64,000 nt of DNA, taken from Euclidia mi. Taxonomy: Eukaryota > Arthropoda > Insecta > Lepidoptera > Erebidae. Position 1 is the first letter of the stretch, and each line of letters opens with the position of its first letter. Made by a program: the position numbers and the translations under genes. This document shows positions 55,690 to 64,000 of the stretch, piece by piece. The DNA lies in NCBI GenBank assembly GCA_944739405.2, contig OX123182.2, forward strand, positions 69,319,183-69,383,182. Reading direction: 5' to 3'. Under the pieces are notes generated by a model, which searched no databases, had not been told where the DNA came from, and saw only the letters and a list, made by a program, of their open reading frames with translations.

Positions 55690-57479
55690 TGTAATTTTCT
55701 TAAGATATTTTAATCTCATTAGGTTTACAGTGTATATTTAAACCTAAATAATAACTTAGTTCGCCTATCACTTTCAGGCTAAATTAATTCCGTCAGTTAT
55801 GACAGTGTCGAGCGTTTTATTTTCTTTATACAGAATGACAATGTCATCGACATGGAAAGCGAGTATTATTAACTCACTACCAAACCTTTTAGTATAAATG
55901 CATGCTTCCGAAGGAGTCTGGCTAAAACCAATGCATTGTAAAATTTCGGTCAATTTTTATTGTACCATGCTCGCGAAGCCTGTTTGAGGCCATAAAGCGA
56001 ACGTTTTAGTTAACATACTTTATCTTCTTGACCAGATTTAGAAAAACCTTCCGGCTGACTCATATATACCTCTTCCTCCAAAAATCCATTCAAAAATGCC
56101 GTATCAACGTCTAAATGGTGCATTTTCATTCCCTTTTCCGCAGCCAATGCAAACAACATGCGTAAAGAAGAATTCCGGACGACTGGAGAGAAAGTTTTTA
56201 AATAGTCAATGCCATAAACTTGGTTAAATCCTTTCGCGACAAGTCTCGCTTTATATTTGATTACGTCACCATGCGCATTTTTCTTCAATTTGTAGATCCA
56301 TTTGCAAGGTATGACCTTCTTATCTGGTCTGTTAACGAGAACCCAAGTTTGTTTCTCAAGCAGTGACTGATATTCATCTTGCATAGCTTGATACCATTTA
56401 TCTCTATCATCTGCATTCATAGCCTGTGTATAAGTTGTAGGTTCATCCATCAGCTGAGGGGATAAAGTCTGCATACAGACACAATTGGCAGCAGAATTAG
56501 GCTTTCTTGGTCTCAAATTGTACCTTGGTTTTACAAACTCAGTATCAGATTCCATATCCTCTGATGAAGATGCAATTACAGGTTGAACTGACGCATTCCG
56601 AGTATCAGCATTATGCGATTGCTCTACAACTTCAATAGCAGGCTGGAAATCTTCTGATACTTGCGCAATATCAGGTTGAATCTGTTCATCTTCAATGACA
56701 ACTGGTGTTCGACTATCTGAATTATCCGACGAATTTACTTGTGAACTTAGCAATAGAGGTATAACGGCTGGTTCAGTTAAATCATTACCGGACTTACAGT
56801 TTTTCTTCCCTTTCAAATCTTGAAAATCATGTTCAAAGAAAGTAACATCTCTGCTTTTTATAAGTCTTCTGGGATATCTAATGTCTCTGAAATAATAACT
56901 TCTGGGATCTTCTGAATATCCGACGAAAATGTGTTCGGATGCTTTCATGTCCAATTTCTTCCGACTACATTCGGGGACATGGATAAAAGCTCTACATCCA
57001 AAAACACGCAGATGAGAAAGATTTGGTATTTTACCATACCATGTCTCGTACGCCGTCTTGCCTTCGACAGCACGGTGATGAGATCTATTTTTGAGATAAA
57101 CAGCCATCTCTGCAGCATCTTGCCAATAAGCCGGAGAAAGAGAACTATCAGAAAGCATTGATCTTACTTTCTCCATAATCGAACGATTCGTTCTTTCGGC
57201 AATAGAATTTTGCTGGGGACTGTAGGGCACTGTTGTTTGATGTTGAATCCCTTCATTTTGTAAATAGTTCGTAAATTCAGCATTAACATATTCTTTCCCG
57301 TTGTCACTCTTCAGTATCTTAATCTTAGCGCCTGTTTCCCGCTCTACGGATGACTGGAAAATACGAAACTTGTTCTTTACTTCCGCTTTTGAAGGAATAA
57401 AGAATACAAAAGTCATACGAGAAAAATCATCTATAAAAAATAAAATATACTTATTGCCTTGAAATGACGTTTCAGGCAA
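55690..57479 (-). pseudogene. pol: Copia integrase core and reverse transcriptase
   Basis: Open for 489 codons to a TAA at 56010. The integrase core shows YILFFIDDFSRMTFV, LKSDNGKEYVN and YSPQQNSIAERTNRSI (D, D, E). Then come the copia 'GKTAYETWYGKIPNLSHLRV' segment and RT with KWIYKLKKNAHGD, YKARLVAKGFNQ and HHLDVDTAFLNG. Past 56010 the frames are broken, although FHVDDIV (catalytic pair) is still visible near 55843-55854. An in-frame TGA at 57534-57536 separates it from gag-protease. Confidence 0.9.
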
Positions 57480-57533
57480 AGGTCCACAAATATCTGAATG
57501 AATAAGTTCCAGAACAGTAGTTGATTTCTTATG

Positions 57534-58866
57534 TCAAACTTTCTTAAAAGGTTTCCTATTCTGCTTGCCTTCAATGCAGGGGATACATGGTTCCTTATCG
57601 ACTTCTGAATAGTCCACGCCCACTGCGTGTCCCTTCCTCAGTTGATCCATCCCGATGCGGCATAAATGACCTAAACGTCTATGCCAGAGCTTGAAGCTAG
57701 AAACATCAGAGTGTGTCTCAAAAGCGGATAGTTGAGTCGTTGGGTTGACCGTACAATCTAAAGAATACAGTCCACCACATATAGAACCATGTAAAATAAC
57801 ATCGCCTGTACAGGAAAAAACATCAGAATCATAAAAATTACAACCAGTTCTATCAAAAACAACGCTAAAACCTTTATCTATCGCCTTCTTCACTGAAATA
57901 AGATTAGAGTTCAAGTTCGGTACGTGAACCACATCAGTAATCTTCTTTATATCAGTATTTTGACCGCAACTGGTGATTGAAACATCTCCGACGCCTTTAC
58001 TAGGCAGTACATCTCCATTTGCTATAGTCATAGTTCCAAGAGATGAACCTCTCACATTTTCCATCCATTCAGCTCGTAACGTCATGTGCGCTGAAGCTCC
58101 AGAATCTATAAACCATTTATCACGCTCTAATCCGTCATTGACATTTAATGCACATAGAGAATTCTTGTGATTTACTAGTTTCTTCTTCTTGTCCTTCTTA
58201 TGGGGACAGTCTGGACGCTTATGTCCTGGCTCCATACAGTCGTAACAAACAATAGCTTTCTTCGATTTGGATGTATGAGGTTTGTTCTGGTTCATTCGTG
58301 TACGAAGAGCAGTTGGGTTATCTACAGCTGGTTTATTCAATTCATTCAATAATTTGGTCTTAATCAAATCGACTGTAATGTCTATGTTGGAATTTTCCAA
58401 GGCCATTACTAAAGGTGCATATTGAGGACTTAAACCTCCTAGAAGAATCGCAGCTATTGAAGCATCTTCTATAATTTTGCCAATATCGGCCAAATCTTGC
58501 ACAGTTGACATGACAGCATTCATGTACGTCTCTATATTGGAATCAAAATCATCAAGACAGTACCTGTATAGTTTCCGTTCGAGGCTTATACTTCGCCCTA
58601 AACCTTTGTCCTCGTAAGTGGACGAAAGAGCATCCCAAGCTTCCTTGGCTGTTTTGCATGATCTTACATGAGTTATTGCCATACCATCTAAAGTGAGACA
58701 TATTTTCGATAACGCCTTTTGATCGTTACGTGATTTCTTCTCAGCAGAAATATGCATAAGGTACATACTCTTCATGCATAAGGTACATACGCATTTTGAA
58801 TTTCCATACGGAATAACCGTCTCTGTTTATGAGTGGTTTTATACCAGAAATGGAATTACTTGCCAT
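57534..58866 (-). pseudogene. gag: Copia gag, protease and integrase zinc domain
   Basis: The likely ATG is at 58866-58864, followed by GIKPLINRDGYSVWKFKMRM, but a 22-base tandem duplication at about 58754-58797 shifts the frame. From 58775 the frame is open for 413 codons: UBN2-like gag (KEAWDALSSTYEDKGLGRSI), a zinc knuckle CYDCMEPGHKRPDC, protease WFIDSGASAHM, and the integrase HHCC motif HRRLGHLCRIGMDQL ... CIPCIEGKQ, ending at TGA 57534. The next codons continue in frame into the integrase core. Confidence 0.88.
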
Positions 58867-59044
58867 ATTTACACGTACAGCTGTTCAATGTCACAACAAA
58901 AATTGACTAAAAATATCTTCGTGAACTGTTAAAAATTTTCACAAATTTTCATAATTTATACATGCACATACGTGAAAAAATCTTGCAGAATCACTTTTTA
59001 CTAAATAATATGCAGTTTTTATAGGTATAACTCAGTTAAAATAG

Positions 59045-59065
59045 AGTTTTCGTGCTGATAACGTA
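59045..59065 (-). other. Copia primer-binding region
   Basis: Minus strand tacgttatcagcacgaaaac directly after the 5' LTR. Copia elements often prime from an internal tRNA fragment; I cannot name the tRNA. Confidence 0.4.
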
Positions 59066-59162
59066 TGTTGGAACAGACTTTATTTAATGAAGTGACATAT
59101 ATACATCAAACGGAATACAGGAATATGAATTCAAAATTTTGATTAGCCAGTGTTATACAACA
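59066..59162 (-). repeat. Copia 5' LTR
   Basis: 97 bp, identical to the 3' LTR. Short for a copia LTR. Confidence 0.93.
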
Positions 59163-59167
59163 CTATA

Positions 59168-59480
59168 AAACCAGAAAATCGATTCGATCCATAAATATTA
59201 ATTTTATTTCAAAGCGCAATATTCGCATATAAAACGAAACTAGTAAACAGACTAAACATGTAAAATTATTAATTTCTATAGCATCAGCAGCTGTCACCAC
59301 CTCGTTAGCAGTTAGTGAGTGAAGTGACAGCTACTTACGTACTGCAAACGGGACTGCGCGCAGTGAGACAAAGTGGCTCACAATCGGCAATCGCTAAATG
59401 GCATGGGTAGAGCAAATAGCTCAGACAACAGATGAGCGTAGGGGTATTTTCTAGAGAAGTGACCAAGCACTTAACAACGC
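59168..59480. other. No gene seen
   Basis: AT-rich then moderately GC-rich; no features recognised. Confidence 0.45.
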
Positions 59481-59612
59481 AGCAGAGGTAGCCCGATGGC
59501 CTGGTTAGATACGGGGGTAGCCGTTGTATGCTAGCGGCTCAAGTTTGGTCTGTGGTCTTGGGAGAGGCCTATGTGCTGCAGTTAACGTCTTTAGGCCGAC
59601 ATGATGACTTAA
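59481..59612 (+). repeat. LINE-tail repeat ending 'aggccgacatgatgac'
   Basis: gaggcctatgtgctgcagtt then 'aacgtctttaggccgacatgatga' is a typical lepidopteran LINE 3' tail phrase on the plus strand. Confidence 0.5.
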
Positions 59613-60274
59613 ACCACATCTGTTAATCAGTTTAGGCTTGTTATTTAATGCTACAATGAAACCTAAATCTGTGTTTTCAATATCTCTTGTAATAAAATTC
59701 ACATATTTCTTAATAAGACTATATTTTCTTAGTCTTACACTGTATAAAAAATAAATCGAAAATAAGGCAATACCTGAATACAGCGGATACCGGCATTTAT
59801 CTCAACAAATAGTATTTTCCTACGTACTTTTAAATTAATTTCTGTACATTTATAGGGCTTCGGACTAATCTTGTTCTTTTAATCATGGTTATGAAAATTC
59901 CGAAGCCGACTTTTTCGGGATCAAGCTTGACTCAAAGACAATTTAGACCCTTGAGTAAAATTAATTTATACAGTCAAAGAGAATGTTTTAGTAGCTTTCC
60001 ATGACAGAAAAATATACTATGAATACGTATTGACCTAAATATTTTAATATATAGTTGTGAATATGTGCTACGTTTGACAGTAACGAAGTTATTTTGCATA
60101 CGTTTATAACTAAGTAAAGGCTTTAGTGTTAATTAAAACTGGTTTTACGCAGCTGCAAAAATGTGACATGAGCTTTGAAAAGCGCCATGAAATATTGTTT
60201 TATTTAATCAAGATGACTTTAGCCGAGATTTTGGCCGCCTATAAATATTTTAGAGGTCACGTTTATAATTTGAC
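59613..60274. other. No gene seen
   Basis: AT-rich, nothing recognised. Confidence 0.5.
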
Positions 60275-60511
60275 TTGCTATTCTTAATAGATCGGCAAAG
60301 ACCACCAACGTTCACGAGGTCATGGATGGGTAACCGCTTTTGTGGCATTTACATAAAAAGGGTCCCGTACTGGACCGTTGGGGAACACATAAAGCCGTCA
60401 GTCTCGGTTGTTGTTTTCGGAAAAGAATCGTTAGGCCATGATGGAGACCTTAGGACGGTCGATAAACGCCGGCACCAGTGCAGTGTTGAGCACACACTCA
60501 AACGAAAATAA
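60275..60511 (+). repeat. Probable LINE 3' fragment
   Basis: A GC-richer island within AT-rich DNA, containing 'ggcaaagaccaccaacgttc', 'gggtcccgtactggaccg' and 'ttaggccatgatggagacc' and ending at cgaaaataaag. I believe it is a LINE-derived repeat fragment, but could not match it to another copy in this window. Confidence 0.3.
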
Positions 60512-61117
60512 AGACAAAAAAGATTGATTAAAATAGTAGTACGGAGGTATTCCTACTGTTTCATCTCGAACAGCAGAAATACGGCCTCGCTCGACTTCCA
60601 GTCCTCTCTTTCTCTTTTAATAAGGAAAGGGAAAGAAGATGAGAAGGCTAGGAAATTTAAATGAACCTTTAGATGGCAAGGTGCAGGTGAGGTATTTTTA
60701 GTTTCTCACAGTTTCACAGGTGTCCCATAGACATCAAGGAAAATATCTTGGATACGATTATTATTACTCGACAACGGTGATGATTGATCTATCATGACTT
60801 CATTATAAATTTCCCCCCTATTAACCGTTTACACACACCCAAATATAACTGTTGATATGATGGTAGGAGGTACATGTAATAAATAATAGATGGTTTATGC
60901 AAAATATTTACATTTTAACAGAAATGTGTTTCAGAAATAACCTAACATTTTGGAAAATCTGTCTTACGACACCATATGTCACAGAATTTACCTTAGTATC
61001 TGCGTGTAATTTTTCTTATGATTTATTAGGCGGATGCCATATATTATTTACTTTTATTTCCTACCTGAAGCGTCTATATAAAATAGGTACGTACATAGCT
61101 AAACAGCAAAAGAATAG
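60512..61117. other. No gene seen
   Basis: AT-rich; a 76-codon frame at 60897-61127 is featureless. Confidence 0.45.
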
Positions 61118-61830
61118 AATAGAATAGAATATTCTTTATTGTACACCATAAAACATTTTATGACATTGTTATTACAAAATTTACAAATTGTACAAAAGGC
61201 GGCCTTATCGCTAAGAGCAATCTCTTCGAGGCAATCTATTGTAGACAGGAACGATGTAAGTATTAAAGTTGTGTGTGGTGCAATTAAAAACATCCAGAAT
61301 AAACAATATAATAAACTTATAAATAAGGGACCTACACATACATATAAATTCATACATACTATCGTCAATATACCTACATATATACAAAATTCAATATACT
61401 TACACATATACTATATATAAAATACATACTAGGTATAACCACATTCTATGTTATCAAATGGATGAAAGGTAGTGCGTTTTTACCATAGCTTTAAATATTT
61501 TAAGAGATTTTGCGCTTCGAATTTCTAAAGGAAGTCCATTCCAGAGGCGCACAGCTTGGACAGTAAAAGACTTACCAAAAAAACTTGTGGAATGCATTGG
61601 CATTTCCAGCGTCAAATCCTCGGACGACCTCAAGGACCTTATATGTGTGTCATTAAGGAACTTAAAACGTTCTTTGATATATAAGGGGGTACTAGGATTA
61701 AACAAGATATTATACAATAAAGTGAGAATGTGAGTATTTCTGCGAAGTCGAATCGGTAGCCACTTGAGCTTATTGCGGAATTCTGAGACATGATCATATT
61801 TGCGTAGCCCAAAAGTTGCTTACTTTGGCA
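61118..61830 (-). mobile_element. Jockey/CR1-group LINE 3' fragment
   Basis: Minus-strand C-terminal LINE sequence, 3' UTR with ...gtacaataaagaata and a tail of four TTCTA units (61118-61138). 5'-truncated near 61830. Confidence 0.8.
61454..61820 (-). pseudogene. LINE C-terminal domain
   Basis: Minus strand: ATFGLRKYDHVSEFRNKLKW, LPIRLRRNTHILTLLYNILF, STPLYIKERFKFL, then SLRSSEDLTLEMPMHSTSFF, KSFTVQAVRLWNGLPLEIRS and a short end after KAMVKTHYL. This block follows RT in Jockey/CR1-group LINEs. The distal 87 codons are open; the upstream part is only preserved as pieces. Confidence 0.75.
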
Positions 61831-63050
61831 CCTTAAGAAGTTTGATAGTAGTAAAAAGTGACACAGCTCCGATCAAGTAATCAGCATGGTTCTATTATCC
61901 AGTATAATATTAGAGAACTACTGTAAATTAATTTTACTTCAAATGACGAAAGATTCGTTCATAAATGAGTTCCAATATTTTCTTATCCTATTCTTTTTAC
62001 TATGAGTGATAATTTTATTCCGTCGCTTTAACTTGGCACTAACACATTTTCTAGCTTAAAGTTATTTGACTTTTCTGGTCCTTTTTACTTTGAAAACAGA
62101 TTGAACAAGCTATTAGTAATGAGAACGGCTATTAATCTTCAAAAATTGTTAACCATGCCAATCATGTATACATTTAAATTACGAAAAATAATACCGTTTA
62201 ACGCCTGCTTGAAATAGGTACATGTCAGTATTTCGATAAGTGAGCTTTGGAAACAAAATCTCTTATTAGTGAAACTAAATATAGAACTGTAACAATTTAA
62301 TGGTGACTAAATAACCACGTCATTTAAGAATTGTATTTATTTTTCTAGGACACACGTACATACAGTAGTTAACCTAGGTTACAAAATTTTATAGTATATA
62401 CTAATGTTATATGTGTTTCCCCCTATTATATTTCGTTCAAACATATTCGGAGAAATCTAGATGTTCTATTTGTATTCTCTAGGCGCCGAGTTCAACTGAT
62501 TTTTAGGTACGTAGAAGGTGCTCTTATATACATACATTTATATAATAGAACTCTTTGTGATTATATTTTACTCCTTTTAAATTTAATGTTTGTTAGTTTT
62601 AGTAGTAGCGTAAGAAGAAAATAAAGAACTTTGTTTTATGCTTCCAACGAGAACACGAAACGTAAATTTAATAAAGCATAAGTTTGTTTTACTACTTATA
62701 TTTCTTTTTTCCATACCGAAAGAAGATTCTGCATTATATAAATTAGAGAATACTGTTACTTGCTTAATTACTTGCTGTTAAATATTAATTTGAATCTCCT
62801 TTAGAGAAACAGTGCCTCGAATAGTTTTCTTGACACTTCTGTATTTTAAGTGATTTTGTCATCTCCTGGATTTAAGTACAAACCATTGTATAAGTTAAAA
62901 CATAATAAAATTGGTAAGGCTATTTAACAGTATTTTCTGTACAACTCTATCATCTATAAGTAGGTACCTACGCCACAGACTAACAACTTGGGAGTAAAAC
63001 CTACTTAGGTACAATAATACTATTACTTATTAGAATGAAAGTTAATTGAA
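61831..63050. other. 1.2 kb with no gene seen
   Basis: AT-rich, no gene or clear repeat. Confidence 0.5.
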
Positions 63051-63300
63051 TCCTACTAATATTATAAATGTGAAAGTTTGTGAAGATGGATGGATGGATG
63101 GATGGATGGATGGATGGATGGATGTTTGTTACTCTTTCACGCAAAAACTACTGAACGGATTTGGATGAAACTTTACAGTAATATAGTTTATACATCAGAA
63201 TAACACATAGGCTACAATTTATAAAAAAAATGTATAATGTTGCCATACTATAAGGAAAAGTATCAACTAAGTCGGCGAAAATCCTGTATTATCTTTATTT
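63051..63300 (+). mobile_element. Helitron-like non-autonomous repeat with (GATG)n
   Basis: Begins TCCTACTAATATTATAAATG, followed by 'gtgaaagtttgtgaa', ten GATG units (63085-63124), then 'gttactctttcacgcaaaaa' and 'aacacataggctac'. This is a very common lepidopteran element usually described as a non-autonomous Helitron. The right end is not clear. Confidence 0.65.
63085..63124. repeat. (GATG)10 microsatellite
   Basis: Ten uninterrupted GATG units inside the Helitron-like repeat. Confidence 0.95.
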
Positions 63301-63417
63301 GTTTGCTTGGGTCAAATTTAGTAATTGGAATTTTATCCCCTTCCTGATGATTGATCTGATATTTGGTATACACTCATATTGTCATCGAGATTAAAAGATA
63401 ATATTTAAATGATTGTA

Positions 63418-64000
63418 AATCCAAGATGGCCATCGATACAAAATGGCGAATCACATATTACTTCACAACAACCTCAATATGGGTATCAAATGAAAGGGTT
63501 TGATTGGTAGATTGGAGCTCACTATGAAAAATCTAAGATAGCCGCTGACACAAAATGGCGTCTTATTTATTTTCCACAAATACCTCGATATGGGTATCAA
63601 ATGAAAGGGCTTGATTCGTAGAATAGAGCTAACTATGAAAAATCCAAGATGGCTGTCGCAGCAAAATGGCTGATTACATATTTTGAATATTTTCCACAAA
63701 TAACTCAATATGGGTAACAAATGAAAGGGTTTGATTGGTAGAATGCAGCTCACTATGAAAAATCCAAGATGGCCGCTGCCACAAAATGGCGAATTACTTA
63801 TTTTCCACAAATACCTCAATATGGGTATCAAATGAAAGAGCTTGATTCGTAGAATAGAGCTCACTATGAAAAATCCAAGATGGCTGTCGCCGCAAAATGG
63901 CGGATTACATTTTTTCCACAAATAACTCAATATGGGTATCGAATGAAAGGGTTTAATAGGTAGAATGGAGCTCACTATGAAAAATCCAAGATGGCCGCTG
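63418..64000. repeat. Tandem array of about 111-bp units, continuing beyond the window
   Basis: Units start at aatc(c/t)aagat near 63418, 63530, 63641, 63761, 63872 and 63983: lengths 112, 111, 120, 111, 111. Each contains 'caaaatggc', 'ccacaaata(a/c)ctc', 'tatgggtatcaaatgaaag' and 'gagctcactatgaaaa'. Two alternating types exist: 'gtttgattggtag' in units 1, 3 and 5; 'cttgattcgtagaatagagct' in units 2 and 4. The minus-strand frame at 63463-63975 is open because the period is a multiple of three. Confidence 0.92.

Larger units (their letters stand above)
53161..59162 (-). mobile_element. Ty1/copia LTR retrotransposon, complete but broken
   Basis: 6002 bp on the minus strand between two identical 97-bp LTRs (TGTTGGAAC ... 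ATACAACA). Order gag, protease, integrase, RT, RNase H: the copia order. It contains a 1631-bp DNA transposon at 53843-55473. A purine tract (gattacgggggag on the minus strand) abuts the 3' LTR at 53259-53271. Internal damage: a 22-base duplication near the gag start, in-frame stops, and frameshifts in RT. Confidence 0.92.

Noticed and set aside
63463..63975. 170-codon minus-strand repeat protein
   Set aside because: Open only because the tandem period (111 bp) is a multiple of three and the unit lacks stops in that frame; no sign of codon selection.
63418..64000. CRISPR-like array
   Set aside because: Units are long, adjacent and similar over their whole length with no unique spacers; the DNA is clearly eukaryotic.

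Overview
This window looks like intergenic or intronic DNA from a moth or butterfly (Lepidoptera). It is AT-rich and I find no host gene, tRNA or rRNA that I can defend. The assignment rests on the repeats: several short LINE-tail repeats ending in (GATGAT)n or (TATG)n, a Helitron-like repeat beginning TACTAATATTATAAATG with a (GATG)n core, 'gacagacagacagac...ggttcc' elements, and a LINE whose ORF1 carries a baculovirus-FP-like domain. Species cannot be named from this.

Layout. 1-11.4 kb: mostly unannotatable DNA with short repeat tails and one 501-bp element with long terminal inverted repeats (7586-8086). 11.4-24.4 kb: a nested stack on the minus strand. An RTE-like LINE is the host. Inside it sit a 74-bp LINE tail, a 556-bp TIR element (11883-12438) with a perfect 28-bp hairpin, and a LINE with a restriction-like endonuclease (13283-23767, 11-bp TSD). 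That LINE is itself split by a complete LTR retrovirus-like element (14007-22833, 4-bp TSD GTAC, two identical 272-bp LTRs) with gag, pol and an env of the baculovirus-F type. The element is young but broken in pol and env. 24.4-34 kb: a GC-rich block, a CpG-rich TIR element (27823-28135), a second copy of the restriction-like-endonuclease LINE (29770-31210, again 11-bp TSD) and a threefold 295-bp tandem repeat.

34-50 kb is a LINE-rich zone: a Penelope-like element with perfect 68-bp inverted terminal repeats (34058-35394), a second restriction-like-endonuclease LINE lineage (37817-38702), an RTE 3' fragment with a 12-bp TSD (39171-39704), and a nearly complete two-ORF LINE (about 40.1-45.2 kb). 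The last carries an unexplained extra 310-codon open frame between its ORFs. Next comes an RTE-like LINE on the plus strand, split by a minus-strand insert that appears to be a chimera of an R1-type ORF1 and an RTE-type reverse transcriptase.

50-64 kb: decayed LINE fragments, a complete but damaged Ty1/copia element (53161-59162, identical 97-bp LTRs) interrupted by a 1.63-kb DNA transposon with a pipsqueak-like HTH ORF and repeated internal motifs, a LINE C-terminal fragment, a Helitron-like repeat, and at the right edge a tandem array of about 111-bp units in alternating A/B types. Nothing here works together as a host pathway. The interactions are between mobile elements: nesting, 5' truncation, template switching and probable mobilisation in trans.
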